Below, in pieces: positions 25,602 to 33,556 of a stretch of 64,000 bases of DNA. Positions within the stretch are counted from its first letter, which is position 1; each line of letters begins with the position of its first letter. Below the pieces are notes generated by a model that saw only the letters and a list, made by a program, of their open reading frames with translations, had not been told where the DNA came from and ran no database searches. This DNA comes from Roseburia faecis (GTDB taxonomy: Bacteria > Bacillota > Clostridia > Lachnospirales > Lachnospiraceae), in assembly GCF_001406815.1 (NCBI RefSeq), contig NZ_CVRR01000033.1:1-64000 (forward strand), given 5' to 3'. Position numbers and translations under genes: made by a program.

Positions 25602-26189
25602 ATGGATATATCAAATACTATTAGTACGGTAAAAGTATCTGGCAGTTCCAGCATTAGTGTTAAAAAAGCTTCTGAAAAGAACAAGTGGCAATTAACAGAT
25701 TCGCTAAAAGAAAAAATTGTTGAATTGGCTAAGAAAGATGCGAAAAACAACATATATATGGGAAATGAGTTTATGAACTTGCGGAAAGCAGAGGTCGCTA
25801 AAGTGGCACCAAATCGGGCAGCACTGATAGGTAAGTTCAACCAATTAATGAGTTCTGGAAATATGGGCGATATGAAAGAAATACAAGAGGCAGACAAAAG
25901 ATGGCTGTGTATTTTATTTGGGATACCATATGAGGCTGAATATCAGGGAGAGGGAACTGGTTCTGCGATCCATATATATAATGAGGGAGGGGAAGAAGTT
26001 CTTACATACACTCAAGGAGTAGGGTGGCATGAGAAGGAGACAAAAGCAGAAACGGGTGTACATTCAGCGTTAAAATCAGCATATTATGAGGCATACCATG
26101 ACGCAAGAAAGGCGCTAAACAATGGAACAAATGTGGAAATCACAAATGAAAATGTTGTGGTGCAAAGTAATTTCGATATGAAAGCATAA
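25602..26189 (+). CDS. Unknown cytosolic protein, Agr-regulated operon 2
   Basis: 195 residues, soluble, without signal peptide. The N-terminal 40 residues are Ser/Thr/Val-rich, then helical (LKEKIVELAKKDAKNN), and the C-terminal half has AIHIYNEGGEEVLTYTQGVGWHEKE followed by a helix. It appears paralogous to the 1171-1812 product by layout, by this motif, and by its position behind a LytTR-box promoter and before a small secreted protein. ATG 25602 follows GTGAGGTAATAGAG. No function is assigned; I do not recognise the family. Confidence 0.7.
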   Translation: MDISNTISTVKVSGSSSISVKKASEKNKWQLTDSLKEKIVELAKKDAKNNIYMGNEFMNLRKAEVAKVAPNRAALIGKFNQLMSSGNMGDMKEIQEADKRWLCILFGIPYEAEYQGEGTGSAIHIYNEGGEEVLTYTQGVGWHEKETKAETGVHSALKSAYYEAYHDARKALNNGTNVEITNENVVVQSNFDMKA

Positions 26190-26247
26190 AGTATGTAATT
26201 CATCAAATGTATATAAGGGGAATTTGACAGACAGGAGGAATACGATT

Positions 26248-26748
26248 ATGGTAAAGTCAATGAAGAAAGTAAAGAGAATAATAGCGGTTGCTTTGGTATT
26301 CACAATGTTGTTTGCTTCACAGGTAACAGCGTTTGCAGCAGACACGAAAGCAACGAAATCAGCAAATAAAGATATGTCGATTGCATTGATGCCGGGAGTT
26401 ACAGGGGATTCCAATACAGTTGCTTTTAATTTTAGCGGTCTGCCGGATAATGCGATTGTAAAAGAAGTTACGGTTGATTGCTCCAGTGCATCTGTAATCG
26501 GTGGAAAAGGCGCAATATTGGCACAGAGCCTTACAATTACCAGTCCTAGCGGGGAAACGCATACTGTTAGTTGGGGCAGAGGTAATGTGACTACTACCAA
26601 CTTATTTATAGCGGAAAAAGCTGCCGGAACATGGTCTGTGTATATGACAGGGACAAATATTGCATCTCCGAGTCTTGGCTCTGCATTTATCGGGGGTACA
26701 AAATATTCAAGACCTAAAATGACAATAATTTACATTTTAGAAGAGTAA
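26248..26748 (+). CDS. Small secreted protein, Agr-regulated operon 2
   Basis: 166-residue exported protein. The signal peptide has a long basic start (MVKSMKKVKR), a hydrophobic core and probable cleavage after TAFA. The mature part (about 135 residues) alternates hydrophobic and Thr/Ser residues like a beta-sandwich and ends with KMTIIYILEE. It has the SGLPDNAIVKEVTVD segment comparable to SVPDGATITKVELKG in the 1851-2330 protein. GGAGG precedes the ATG at a normal distance. Second gene of the operon, 58 bp after the first. Confidence 0.75.
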   Translation: MVKSMKKVKRIIAVALVFTMLFASQVTAFAADTKATKSANKDMSIALMPGVTGDSNTVAFNFSGLPDNAIVKEVTVDCSSASVIGGKGAILAQSLTITSPSGETHTVSWGRGNVTTTNLFIAEKAAGTWSVYMTGTNIASPSLGSAFIGGTKYSRPKMTIIYILEE

Positions 26749-26820
26749 AATTAAATATTCCCTACATACACATTTGTATGAATAACATTAAATAAAATCA
26801 GTCTTTGAAATATTTTGTTG

Positions 26821-26887
26821 CCGTTTCCTGCAAAAATAGGTCATTTTCTGTAAAGGTTCTTGAATATAAGAAGATGTTTGTTAACAT
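26821..26887 (+). promoter_or_regulatory. LytTR-box promoter upstream of the XRE and SIR2-HerA genes
   Basis: CCGTTTCCTGCAA (26821-26833) and TCATTTTCTGTAA (26841-26853), 20 bp apart; -35 TTGAAT (26860-26865) after 6 bp and a weak -10 TAACAT (26882-26887). The repeats are a little more degenerate than the others. It would place the XRE gene, and perhaps the defence genes behind it, under Agr control. Confidence 0.6.
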
Positions 26888-26912
26888 TAAACATTATACT
26901 TGTTAAAAGTAG

Positions 26913-27239
26913 ATTGGTGAGCGGATTAAGGCAATCAGGCTCCATAATGGAATGACACAAAGCAGACTGGCGGAGAAACTGGACTATACCAGTGAATGTC
27001 AGCAGCAGAGGATTGAAAGCAGGGAAACTTCCTGTTCTGTGGATAAACTGATGGAACTGGCACAGATTCTCGGAGTGAGTACGGATTATTTGCTGTTTGG
27101 ATATGAGAGTGCCTGTAGAGATGACATGGAAAAGTATATGTCAGGAAAATCAGACAGGGAGAAAGAGTACATATGCCGGGTACTGGATGCTGTGGTATCG
27201 AATATGGGTGTGTTGTTGAATGGGGAGAGACGAAATTAG
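26913..27239 (+). CDS. XRE-family regulator with unclear start
   Basis: The frame is open from 26913 and reads IGERIKAIRLHNGMTQSRLAEKLDY, a complete XRE helix-turn-helix start, followed by QILGVSTDYLLFGYES and an acidic tail ending near residue 108. The first ATG (26952) lies inside the helix-turn-helix, so a start there would cut it; the only codon further up is ATT 26913, after which a stop is met. Either ATT is used, or the gene has lost its start. No good ribosome binding site is seen. It lies between the LytTR-box promoter and the SIR2-HerA genes. Confidence 0.55.
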   Translation: MGERIKAIRLHNGMTQSRLAEKLDYTSECQQQRIESRETSCSVDKLMELAQILGVSTDYLLFGYESACRDDMEKYMSGKSDREKEYICRVLDAVVSNMGVLLNGERRN

Positions 27240-27263
27240 TAGAATATGATGATTTTTTGGGGA

Positions 27264-27275
27264 TGTGTGATATAA
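27264..27275 (+). promoter_or_regulatory. Candidate -10 region for SIR2-HerA
   Basis: GTGTGATATAAT, matching the sequence in front of the Thoeris cassette at 21993-22004. A convincing -35 is not visible. It lies about 115 bp upstream of the SIR2 gene. Confidence 0.45.
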
Positions 27276-27390
27276 TTTTAAAGAAAATAGTGATATCTAC
27301 AAGAAGTGTTTTGAACCTATAGATGAACAAGAGAGTTGTACGGATGACAGTATAAAAGAGATAATTAGGAAATATTAGAAAGGTGTGGAT

Positions 27391-28446
27391 ATGGAGTATC
27401 TGGAAATACATTCAGAAATTTTCGATGATATAGTGGAAGACATCAAACAAAGAAATCTTTCAAGGAATAATATGCCCAAAATTATTGTGGGGACAGGACT
27501 TTCTGTGATTTATGGTGTTCCGGGGATGAAGGAATTAGCAGAGCACTTGGCAAAAGAAATTGCACAGTCAAGTGATGAACATTTGAAAGAAATTTGGAAG
27601 AATCACTGTGATGAAATAGAAGCAAATGGCTTAGAGGCAGGTTTGGCTAATCTTGCACAAAATGAAAATGAGTTAGTAGATGCGATTAAGCCGATAACAG
27701 CAAAGTTTATTTTGGAGAGTGAGGAAAAACTTCACAGAACGATTTATGAAAAAGATACTGGTTTTTGCAGGCTGCTGAACTATTTGAGTGGTACGGTTAG
27801 TGTCGATAAAAAGATAATTGATATTATGACACCAAACTATGACCGGATTATAGAGATTATATGTGACAAGTTGGGGATAGGCGTTATCACAGGATTTTAC
27901 GGGAGCCTGTATGGAAAATTCAGTAGAAATCTGTTAAAACAGCCAACAGAAGTATATAATTGTAAGAATTATTCATGGATCAGGCTTTTTAAACCTCATG
28001 GCTCCATAAATTGGATTAGTGAGAATGGAAAAGAATACCTAACAAATGATTATGAAATTCTAAAAGAAAAAGCAGAATATATTGAGATTGTAACACCTGG
28101 AAGTTCAAAGTATAAGGTGGGAATGACAAACAATACGTTTCGATGTATGAGAGAAGAATTTAATGAGCTGTTGAATCCGAGGGATAATTATTCGCTTTTA
28201 ATATATGGATATGGATTTAATGATGATCATTTTGATACTGCACTATTTGACAGTTTTCAGAAGAATGTCCTTATTTTATCAAGGGATGTTAAGCCAGATA
28301 TAATCAATAAGGCACTGGAGAAAAAGAACATTACTGTATTTTATCATGAGGATGACAGAGAATATATGATTTATAAGTCGAAAAAATACACAATAGACTT
28401 GCCAGTGTGGGATATTAATCAATTTGCTGATTTGTTTATAGGATAA
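27391..28446 (+). CDS. SIR2-family protein of a SIR2-HerA defence system
   Basis: 351 residues. SIR2-like motifs: IVGTGLSVIYGVPGM near the N-terminus (GTG instead of the usual GAG), TPNYDRIIE, FKPHGSINW and LLIYGYGFNDDHF. This order matches SIR2 NADase domains of defence proteins. Next to a HerA-type helicase it forms the SIR2-HerA pair, a known anti-phage combination in which NAD+ is depleted. ATG 27391 is preferred to GTG 27385 because AAAGG lies 7 bp upstream. It is followed after 13 bp by the helicase gene. Confidence 0.85.
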   Translation: MEYLEIHSEIFDDIVEDIKQRNLSRNNMPKIIVGTGLSVIYGVPGMKELAEHLAKEIAQSSDEHLKEIWKNHCDEIEANGLEAGLANLAQNENELVDAIKPITAKFILESEEKLHRTIYEKDTGFCRLLNYLSGTVSVDKKIIDIMTPNYDRIIEIICDKLGIGVITGFYGSLYGKFSRNLLKQPTEVYNCKNYSWIRLFKPHGSINWISENGKEYLTNDYEILKEKAEYIEIVTPGSSKYKVGMTNNTFRCMREEFNELLNPRDNYSLLIYGYGFNDDHFDTALFDSFQKNVLILSRDVKPDIINKALEKKNITVFYHEDDREYMIYKSKKYTIDLPVWDINQFADLFIG

Positions 28447-28459
28447 AAGGGGTGATTTT

Positions 28460-30193
28460 ATGGCGGGAAATATTAATGATTGCTTGGCAGACACAAATTG
28501 CATAGGTATGGTGGAAAATGTAGACACCCGAAAAGTTGTGGTGGGGGTTGAAAATGAAGGAGTACTAAATACATTAAAAATCAACGATATTGTTGTTTTG
28601 GGTGGAAGTAATTCTGATGAGAAGCTGATTGGAATTTTGACTAAGGTGACAAAGAAGAAAGTTGAATTTGATGAAACAGAGCAGACCGAAGACCTATCGT
28701 ATTCAAATAACTGCTGTGTCATTAATTTGGTGGGAAGTTTTTACAATAAATATGGTGCCGGAAGTGAGAATAAATTCAAAAGAGCAATTAATACATATCC
28801 AGAAATAAATAGTAAAGTATATCAGGCGAATGAAGCCGCAATGCAGATGATAATGAATGCTGTGAGCGGCAAGGCGGCAGAGAGCAAAAGTTTAGAAATC
28901 GGACATTTTGCCAGCAATAAGGATGTGCCAGCAATATTAGATGGCAACCGTTTCTTTCAACGACATGCATGTATTGTTGGCAGTACAGGAAGTGGAAAAT
29001 CCTATACAGTTGCCAGTGTATTGGAAAAAGCCAATCAATTACCATATGCCAATATGGTCGTTTTCGATTTGCATGGGGAATATAATGAGTTATCTTATGC
29101 AGATCAGATTAAGATTTGTGATGAACCAGGTGGTTTACACATTCCATTATGGTTTTTCAATTATGAGGAAATTCATTCATTGTTTGTAGAATCATCAGAA
29201 GGGACATCAACTAATCAAAGGGCGGCGGTAATCAATTATATTTTGCAGAAGAAAAAGGAATATATCAAAAATAACATGAGTGCTGTTTCAGAAGAAATAG
29301 TCACTGCTGATACACCGGTTCCTTTTTCAGCAAAGGAACTAATAGAATATCTGGAGAATCAGAATATTTTAGAAGTCGATACTGGAGAAGTCTATAAATC
29401 AGGCGATAGTAAGGGACAGGCAAAGACGAAGAAAGGGCAGTACTATGACAAATTGACCAACTTGATTACCCGTCTGAGAACAAAGATGGATGATAAAAAG
29501 TATGGATTTGTATTTAATGAAGAGGATACAACGCAGGCGGATTATCTAAATCAATTTGCTGCAAGGATTATGGGGAACGATAAATATCGAATTAAGGTTA
29601 TAGATTTATCAGAGGTTCCATCCGATATGTTAGCAATTATCATTGGTATTGTCACTCGTATAATATATGATATACAGTTTTGGATGACTCCGGCAAAAGA
29701 TGAGGTACGTCATCCGTTGGTGCTGGTGTGTGATGAGGCTCATATTTATATGTCTAATGACATGTCAAAAATGAAAGCGGTAGAGAAGAAATCCCTTGAA
29801 ATTTTTGAGAAGATTGCAAAAGAGGGAAGAAAATATGGGATCGGGCTGCTGATAGTATCTCAAAGACCAGCAGAATTAAATACAACAATCATGTCTCAGT
29901 GTAATAATATCGTCAGCCTAAAGGTAACTAATGACAGGGACAAATCGGCAGTGGCGGCAATGCTGACAGATTCATTAGTGGGAATTGTGGAAATGCTTCC
30001 CAATCTGGATGTTGGTGAATGTGTTGTCGTTGGTGATGCAATTATGTTGCCATCAAAGATTATCCTAGATAAGCCGAAAGAAAAGCCCAAGAGTGCAACT
30101 ATAGATTTTTGGGATAGATGGTATGACGGAAAGCAGACAGTTTTTGATATTGATGCGGCAACGTTGAATTTAATAAAGCAGTCGAGAGGATAA
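28460..30193 (+). CDS. HerA-type helicase/translocase of a SIR2-HerA defence system
   Basis: 577 residues. An N-terminal HAS-barrel-like part (1-110) precedes the RecA-like core: Walker A GSTGSGKSYT, Walker B LVLVCDEAHIYM, and the glutamine-rich motif LLIVSQRPAELN. A DLHGEY motif follows Walker A as in HerA/FtsK-like hexameric translocases. It is encoded 13 bp after the SIR2 gene, so the two products should form a complex. No terminator follows; transcription probably continues across site C into the next gene. Confidence 0.9.
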   Translation: MAGNINDCLADTNCIGMVENVDTRKVVVGVENEGVLNTLKINDIVVLGGSNSDEKLIGILTKVTKKKVEFDETEQTEDLSYSNNCCVINLVGSFYNKYGAGSENKFKRAINTYPEINSKVYQANEAAMQMIMNAVSGKAAESKSLEIGHFASNKDVPAILDGNRFFQRHACIVGSTGSGKSYTVASVLEKANQLPYANMVVFDLHGEYNELSYADQIKICDEPGGLHIPLWFFNYEEIHSLFVESSEGTSTNQRAAVINYILQKKKEYIKNNMSAVSEEIVTADTPVPFSAKELIEYLENQNILEVDTGEVYKSGDSKGQAKTKKGQYYDKLTNLITRLRTKMDDKKYGFVFNEEDTTQADYLNQFAARIMGNDKYRIKVIDLSEVPSDMLAIIIGIVTRIIYDIQFWMTPAKDEVRHPLVLVCDEAHIYMSNDMSKMKAVEKKSLEIFEKIAKEGRKYGIGLLIVSQRPAELNTTIMSQCNNIVSLKVTNDRDKSAVAAMLTDSLVGIVEMLPNLDVGECVVVGDAIMLPSKIILDKPKEKPKSATIDFWDRWYDGKQTVFDIDAATLNLIKQSRG

Positions 30194-30213
30194 GGAACTA
30201 ATAAAAAGTGAAA

Positions 30214-30230
30214 GATAATCCGGTATTATC
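30214..30230 (+). repeat. Left inverted repeat (site C) of the second defence cassette
   Basis: GATAATCCGGTATTATC, repeated perfectly in inverted orientation at 35247-35263. Same 6-bp arms as sites A and B (GATAAT/ATTATC) but CCGGT instead of CCAAT in the centre. Inside it, 30238-30279 carries TTTGACAGA and ATTATCTACCATAA, the two flanks of site D, around an unrelated centre, as if a further site had been disrupted. Confidence 0.75.
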
Positions 30231-30301
30231 CAATAAATTTGACAGAAATAAGGGGCAATTCTAAATTATCTACCATAAGAAGTGATAGGAGAAGGAAATG
30301 T

Positions 30302-33300
30302 ATGAGGCGATATTCTAGTGGGAAGTCTCCCAATTTAACATGGCAGATGGAAGCAAATTTGGGACAAAACTTTGAAGATTTTGTTGCAAAAATTATTATG
30401 GCACAATTGCGTCAGCTACATCCACAAGTACAAGTATTCCAGACACGGCGCGTAGCAGATGGTGGAAAGGATGTTATTGTTTCCACCAAAATTAACACTG
30501 TGAATATTTTAGGTCAGAGTTTTACTTCATTTAACGGTAAAGGAATCCAAATATGTTTTGAGTGCAAAAGTACAGATAATAGCATTTTAAGGTATGATAA
30601 AATTTCTTCTAGTAGTTCCAGAATGCAATTTCAAGACACCGAGAAGTATGATTATTATGTTCTGGTAACTAATAGTGAAATTTTGCCGCAAACATACTGG
30701 TATTTGACTAAGTCGCTGGAAAGAAGCAACATATCATTCCGATTAATAGATGGGTATTTATTGGGCACGTACCTTTTAAGTCTCGAAGATCCAAAGTTGC
30801 AACATGCACTCAATAATCCGTATAGTTTATCAGATCATACGGATTTTTACTATGAGTATCAGGTTGATACTGTAGTTTCACAATTAACTAATCGATATGA
30901 TTTATATATGCTTTTTCGAAATTACTCCAATAATGAAAAGCATTGTGTTTTACAGCTTAGGACAGATGTGGATTGGAACACTTCCGAAGACAATATATCC
31001 TTTGTGATTGCACCCAGTGGTGCAGCCGTCAAAAAAGTAACGGTAGAACAAAAACACTTTGATGGCATCCCAGAGCTCCTATTTCACATTCAAATTAATG
31101 GCACAGAATCAGTTGTTATGATTAATGGAATAAATGGCACACAGATTTTTGAACCTCCATTTTTTGGAGAATCAAGAATCCGAATTGTTAACGACCTTGA
31201 GGAAAGGCTAAAGTCGACCATGCCACCAAGCATTGTCTGCTTTTGGGGGGATGCCGGAATTGGTAAAACGAGACTTGTGCAAGAATTGTTCTCAAGATTG
31301 CAGGGCACGCTATTTGATCTTTATGAATGTAAACTTCAACAGGGTCATACTCCCCAAAAAGAAATTGAAAGATTTCTGCTTAATCATGGATACATACAAG
31401 AGGGGCAGTATGTGGATTTTGTTTCTATGATAGAAAACTGTAGGACTCCGTTTGGGAATCAAGCGGTAATATTTTTAGATGATTTTCACAATGCAGACGA
31501 TAGCTTCCTTTGCGAAATACAAAGGCTAAAGTCTAACCTATCTTCAATCACGTTGCTGATTAGTGGAAGAACCGATTTTACCATCGGGAACATCAATTAC
31601 TTGTCGTTTGTTCAATGGGCAGATGAAAATTTGCCAGAGTCGTGCTTCAATGTAGAGCCGCTTACTGATGATGAAGCTAAAAATTTAATTAGGGTGTTGA
31701 TTGACGGTATACCTCCATATGCATTAGACCGTTTATTTAATCTAAGTGCGAAAAACCCACTTTTTATTGTTCAATATGTAGAGTATCTGTTGGATTGTAG
31801 TTTGGTAAAGATTCAAAATAGGAATACGGTAGGCATTATAGATATTAACAAATTCCATGTAAAACGTTTTATGCCAACACAGATTGCAGATATCTACTAT
31901 CAGAGGCTTTCTCATCTACAAAAAGAGAAAGATGGCGAAACCTGTTTGAATCTATTGTACAAAATTGCGTTATGCAATGGTAAAATGAACCTTGCGTTAT
32001 TTAACATGTTTTTTGAGGATTCATCTGATCAATTGAATGAATTGATGCGACGGCGCCTATTAAAATATGAAGAAAATGAAACGATTGCTTTTGTTCACGA
32101 AAGTTTATTTCTATACGTGAGCGAACAGTTGAAAGGTAAAAAAGCAATAAGAACTTTTCTCGCAAAAGAGATTGTATCCATGCCAAACATTGATCATGTT
32201 TTAGGTATGTTTCAAACCGGAAGACTCTATTTATACAGCAAAGATTACAAGAAGGCAAGAGAATATCTACACACGATTGAAACATGGCTAATCGCAGTGG
32301 ATAATATTTCAAATGTCAATGTAAACTTAAATTATTATAAATATTTAGATGATATGTTTGAGTTGCTTCGACATGCTCGCAAAAATTTACCTCTAGCAAA
32401 AAAGGCATTGCTGATGCGAGTATATATCACTCTTCATCATTTTGCCCCGATTAAAGCAGTAGATGAATGTGATATTGTGTTAAAAAAACTTAAACAATAT
32501 AAGATGGTAGATGATAGACCATTTTGTCTTTCCATTATGGAATTAAAAGCTCATGCCTTAATGAACGCAGGCTTGTATCCAGACGGAGAAATCTTACTAA
32601 AGGAAATCCAAGCAGATTGGTTGTGCAATAAAGAAATATTATCTGATGAAACTTTGTTCGATCTATATGATAGATTGGCAGCAGTTTATCGGGCATTCAA
32701 TTTAATAGACTTATCTAAGACATATAATACTCTGTCAATAACCTTAGCTGACAAATTGGATGACAATAGGTTAAGAGCCTTGGCATATAGAACAAAATTT
32801 AAAATAACTCTATATCCTAATATGGATCTTTCTAGCGAAAGCTTGCGAAAGTCCATAGAAGCAACTGCACTGATGCCATCCAAAAGGATTGAAACAGATA
32901 ATTCTCTAGATGTTTGTGCATTAGAAATATTAAGTAATTCTACTGTTCATCAGGACAAGCTGATTTTAAAGCTTAATTCAATGTTACAAGATATTGAAGC
33001 AAACAATCTGCATCGCGCTCAAATTCACTGCTTTTTCTTGCTTGCAATATGCAATCTATTGAAAGGCGAAGAAAAGGCAACCCTTCTAGCGAAAGAATAT
33101 GTAGATAGAGCTATTAATCTCAGCACATCTTATGGAATTGTAGGATATTTGTGGCGTTTATATAACTTGCAAGCAATTATTGGAATACGAATGGGGTTCG
33201 ACTCTCAACATATTTATAAAATTTTTTTCACAGTATTTGATATACTGAAAAAGCAAGGGCTTCTATATATAGGGAATCGTGATGCATGCGAAGGGAATAT

Positions 33301-33556
33301 TTTGGCGTTAAGCAATATCGGATACTATTTACAAGAACGTAAATTTGAATCACAGTTCTATCAAACGATGTCCCTTGTTACGTTTGCGGGGCAAGAATAC
33401 TCTGCGTATCCAAACCAAAATCTATCCGATAACCCGGTTAATACCTTTCTAGTACAGCAATATGCAAAGGCGAGAAAAAGAGAGATATTATTTGCACAAA
33501 ACACCCCACCCAATCTTCTATGGGATACGCAAACACGCTATCTGCTTATCCTCTAA
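30302..33556 (+). CDS. Mrr-like nuclease fused to STAND ATPase (Avs-like defence protein)
   Basis: About 1084 residues. The N-terminal domain (about 10-150) looks like a restriction-endonuclease fold with DGGKDVIV and FECKS (the D-x(n)-E-x-K active site). A STAND-type ATPase follows: Walker A FWGDAGIGKT, Walker B VIFLDDFHN, a GRTD sensor. The C-terminal 500 residues are helical repeats, TPR-like, the usual ligand-sensing part. This architecture fits Avs/STAND anti-phage effectors. ATG 30302 is preferred over TTG 30239 because AGGAGAAGGA lies directly upstream. Its stop overlaps that of the convergent carbamoyltransferase by 4 bp. Confidence 0.82.
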   Translation: MRRYSSGKSPNLTWQMEANLGQNFEDFVAKIIMAQLRQLHPQVQVFQTRRVADGGKDVIVSTKINTVNILGQSFTSFNGKGIQICFECKSTDNSILRYDKISSSSSRMQFQDTEKYDYYVLVTNSEILPQTYWYLTKSLERSNISFRLIDGYLLGTYLLSLEDPKLQHALNNPYSLSDHTDFYYEYQVDTVVSQLTNRYDLYMLFRNYSNNEKHCVLQLRTDVDWNTSEDNISFVIAPSGAAVKKVTVEQKHFDGIPELLFHIQINGTESVVMINGINGTQIFEPPFFGESRIRIVNDLEERLKSTMPPSIVCFWGDAGIGKTRLVQELFSRLQGTLFDLYECKLQQGHTPQKEIERFLLNHGYIQEGQYVDFVSMIENCRTPFGNQAVIFLDDFHNADDSFLCEIQRLKSNLSSITLLISGRTDFTIGNINYLSFVQWADENLPESCFNVEPLTDDEAKNLIRVLIDGIPPYALDRLFNLSAKNPLFIVQYVEYLLDCSLVKIQNRNTVGIIDINKFHVKRFMPTQIADIYYQRLSHLQKEKDGETCLNLLYKIALCNGKMNLALFNMFFEDSSDQLNELMRRRLLKYEENETIAFVHESLFLYVSEQLKGKKAIRTFLAKEIVSMPNIDHVLGMFQTGRLYLYSKDYKKAREYLHTIETWLIAVDNISNVNVNLNYYKYLDDMFELLRHARKNLPLAKKALLMRVYITLHHFAPIKAVDECDIVLKKLKQYKMVDDRPFCLSIMELKAHALMNAGLYPDGEILLKEIQADWLCNKEILSDETLFDLYDRLAAVYRAFNLIDLSKTYNTLSITLADKLDDNRLRALAYRTKFKITLYPNMDLSSESLRKSIEATALMPSKRIETDNSLDVCALEILSNSTVHQDKLILKLNSMLQDIEANNLHRAQIHCFFLLAICNLLKGEEKATLLAKEYVDRAINLSTSYGIVGYLWRLYNLQAIIGIRMGFDSQHIYKIFFTVFDILKKQGLLYIGNRDACEGNILALSNIGYYLQERKFESQFYQTMSLVTFAGQEYSAYPNQNLSDNPVNTFLVQQYAKARKREILFAQNTPPNLLWDTQTRYLLIL

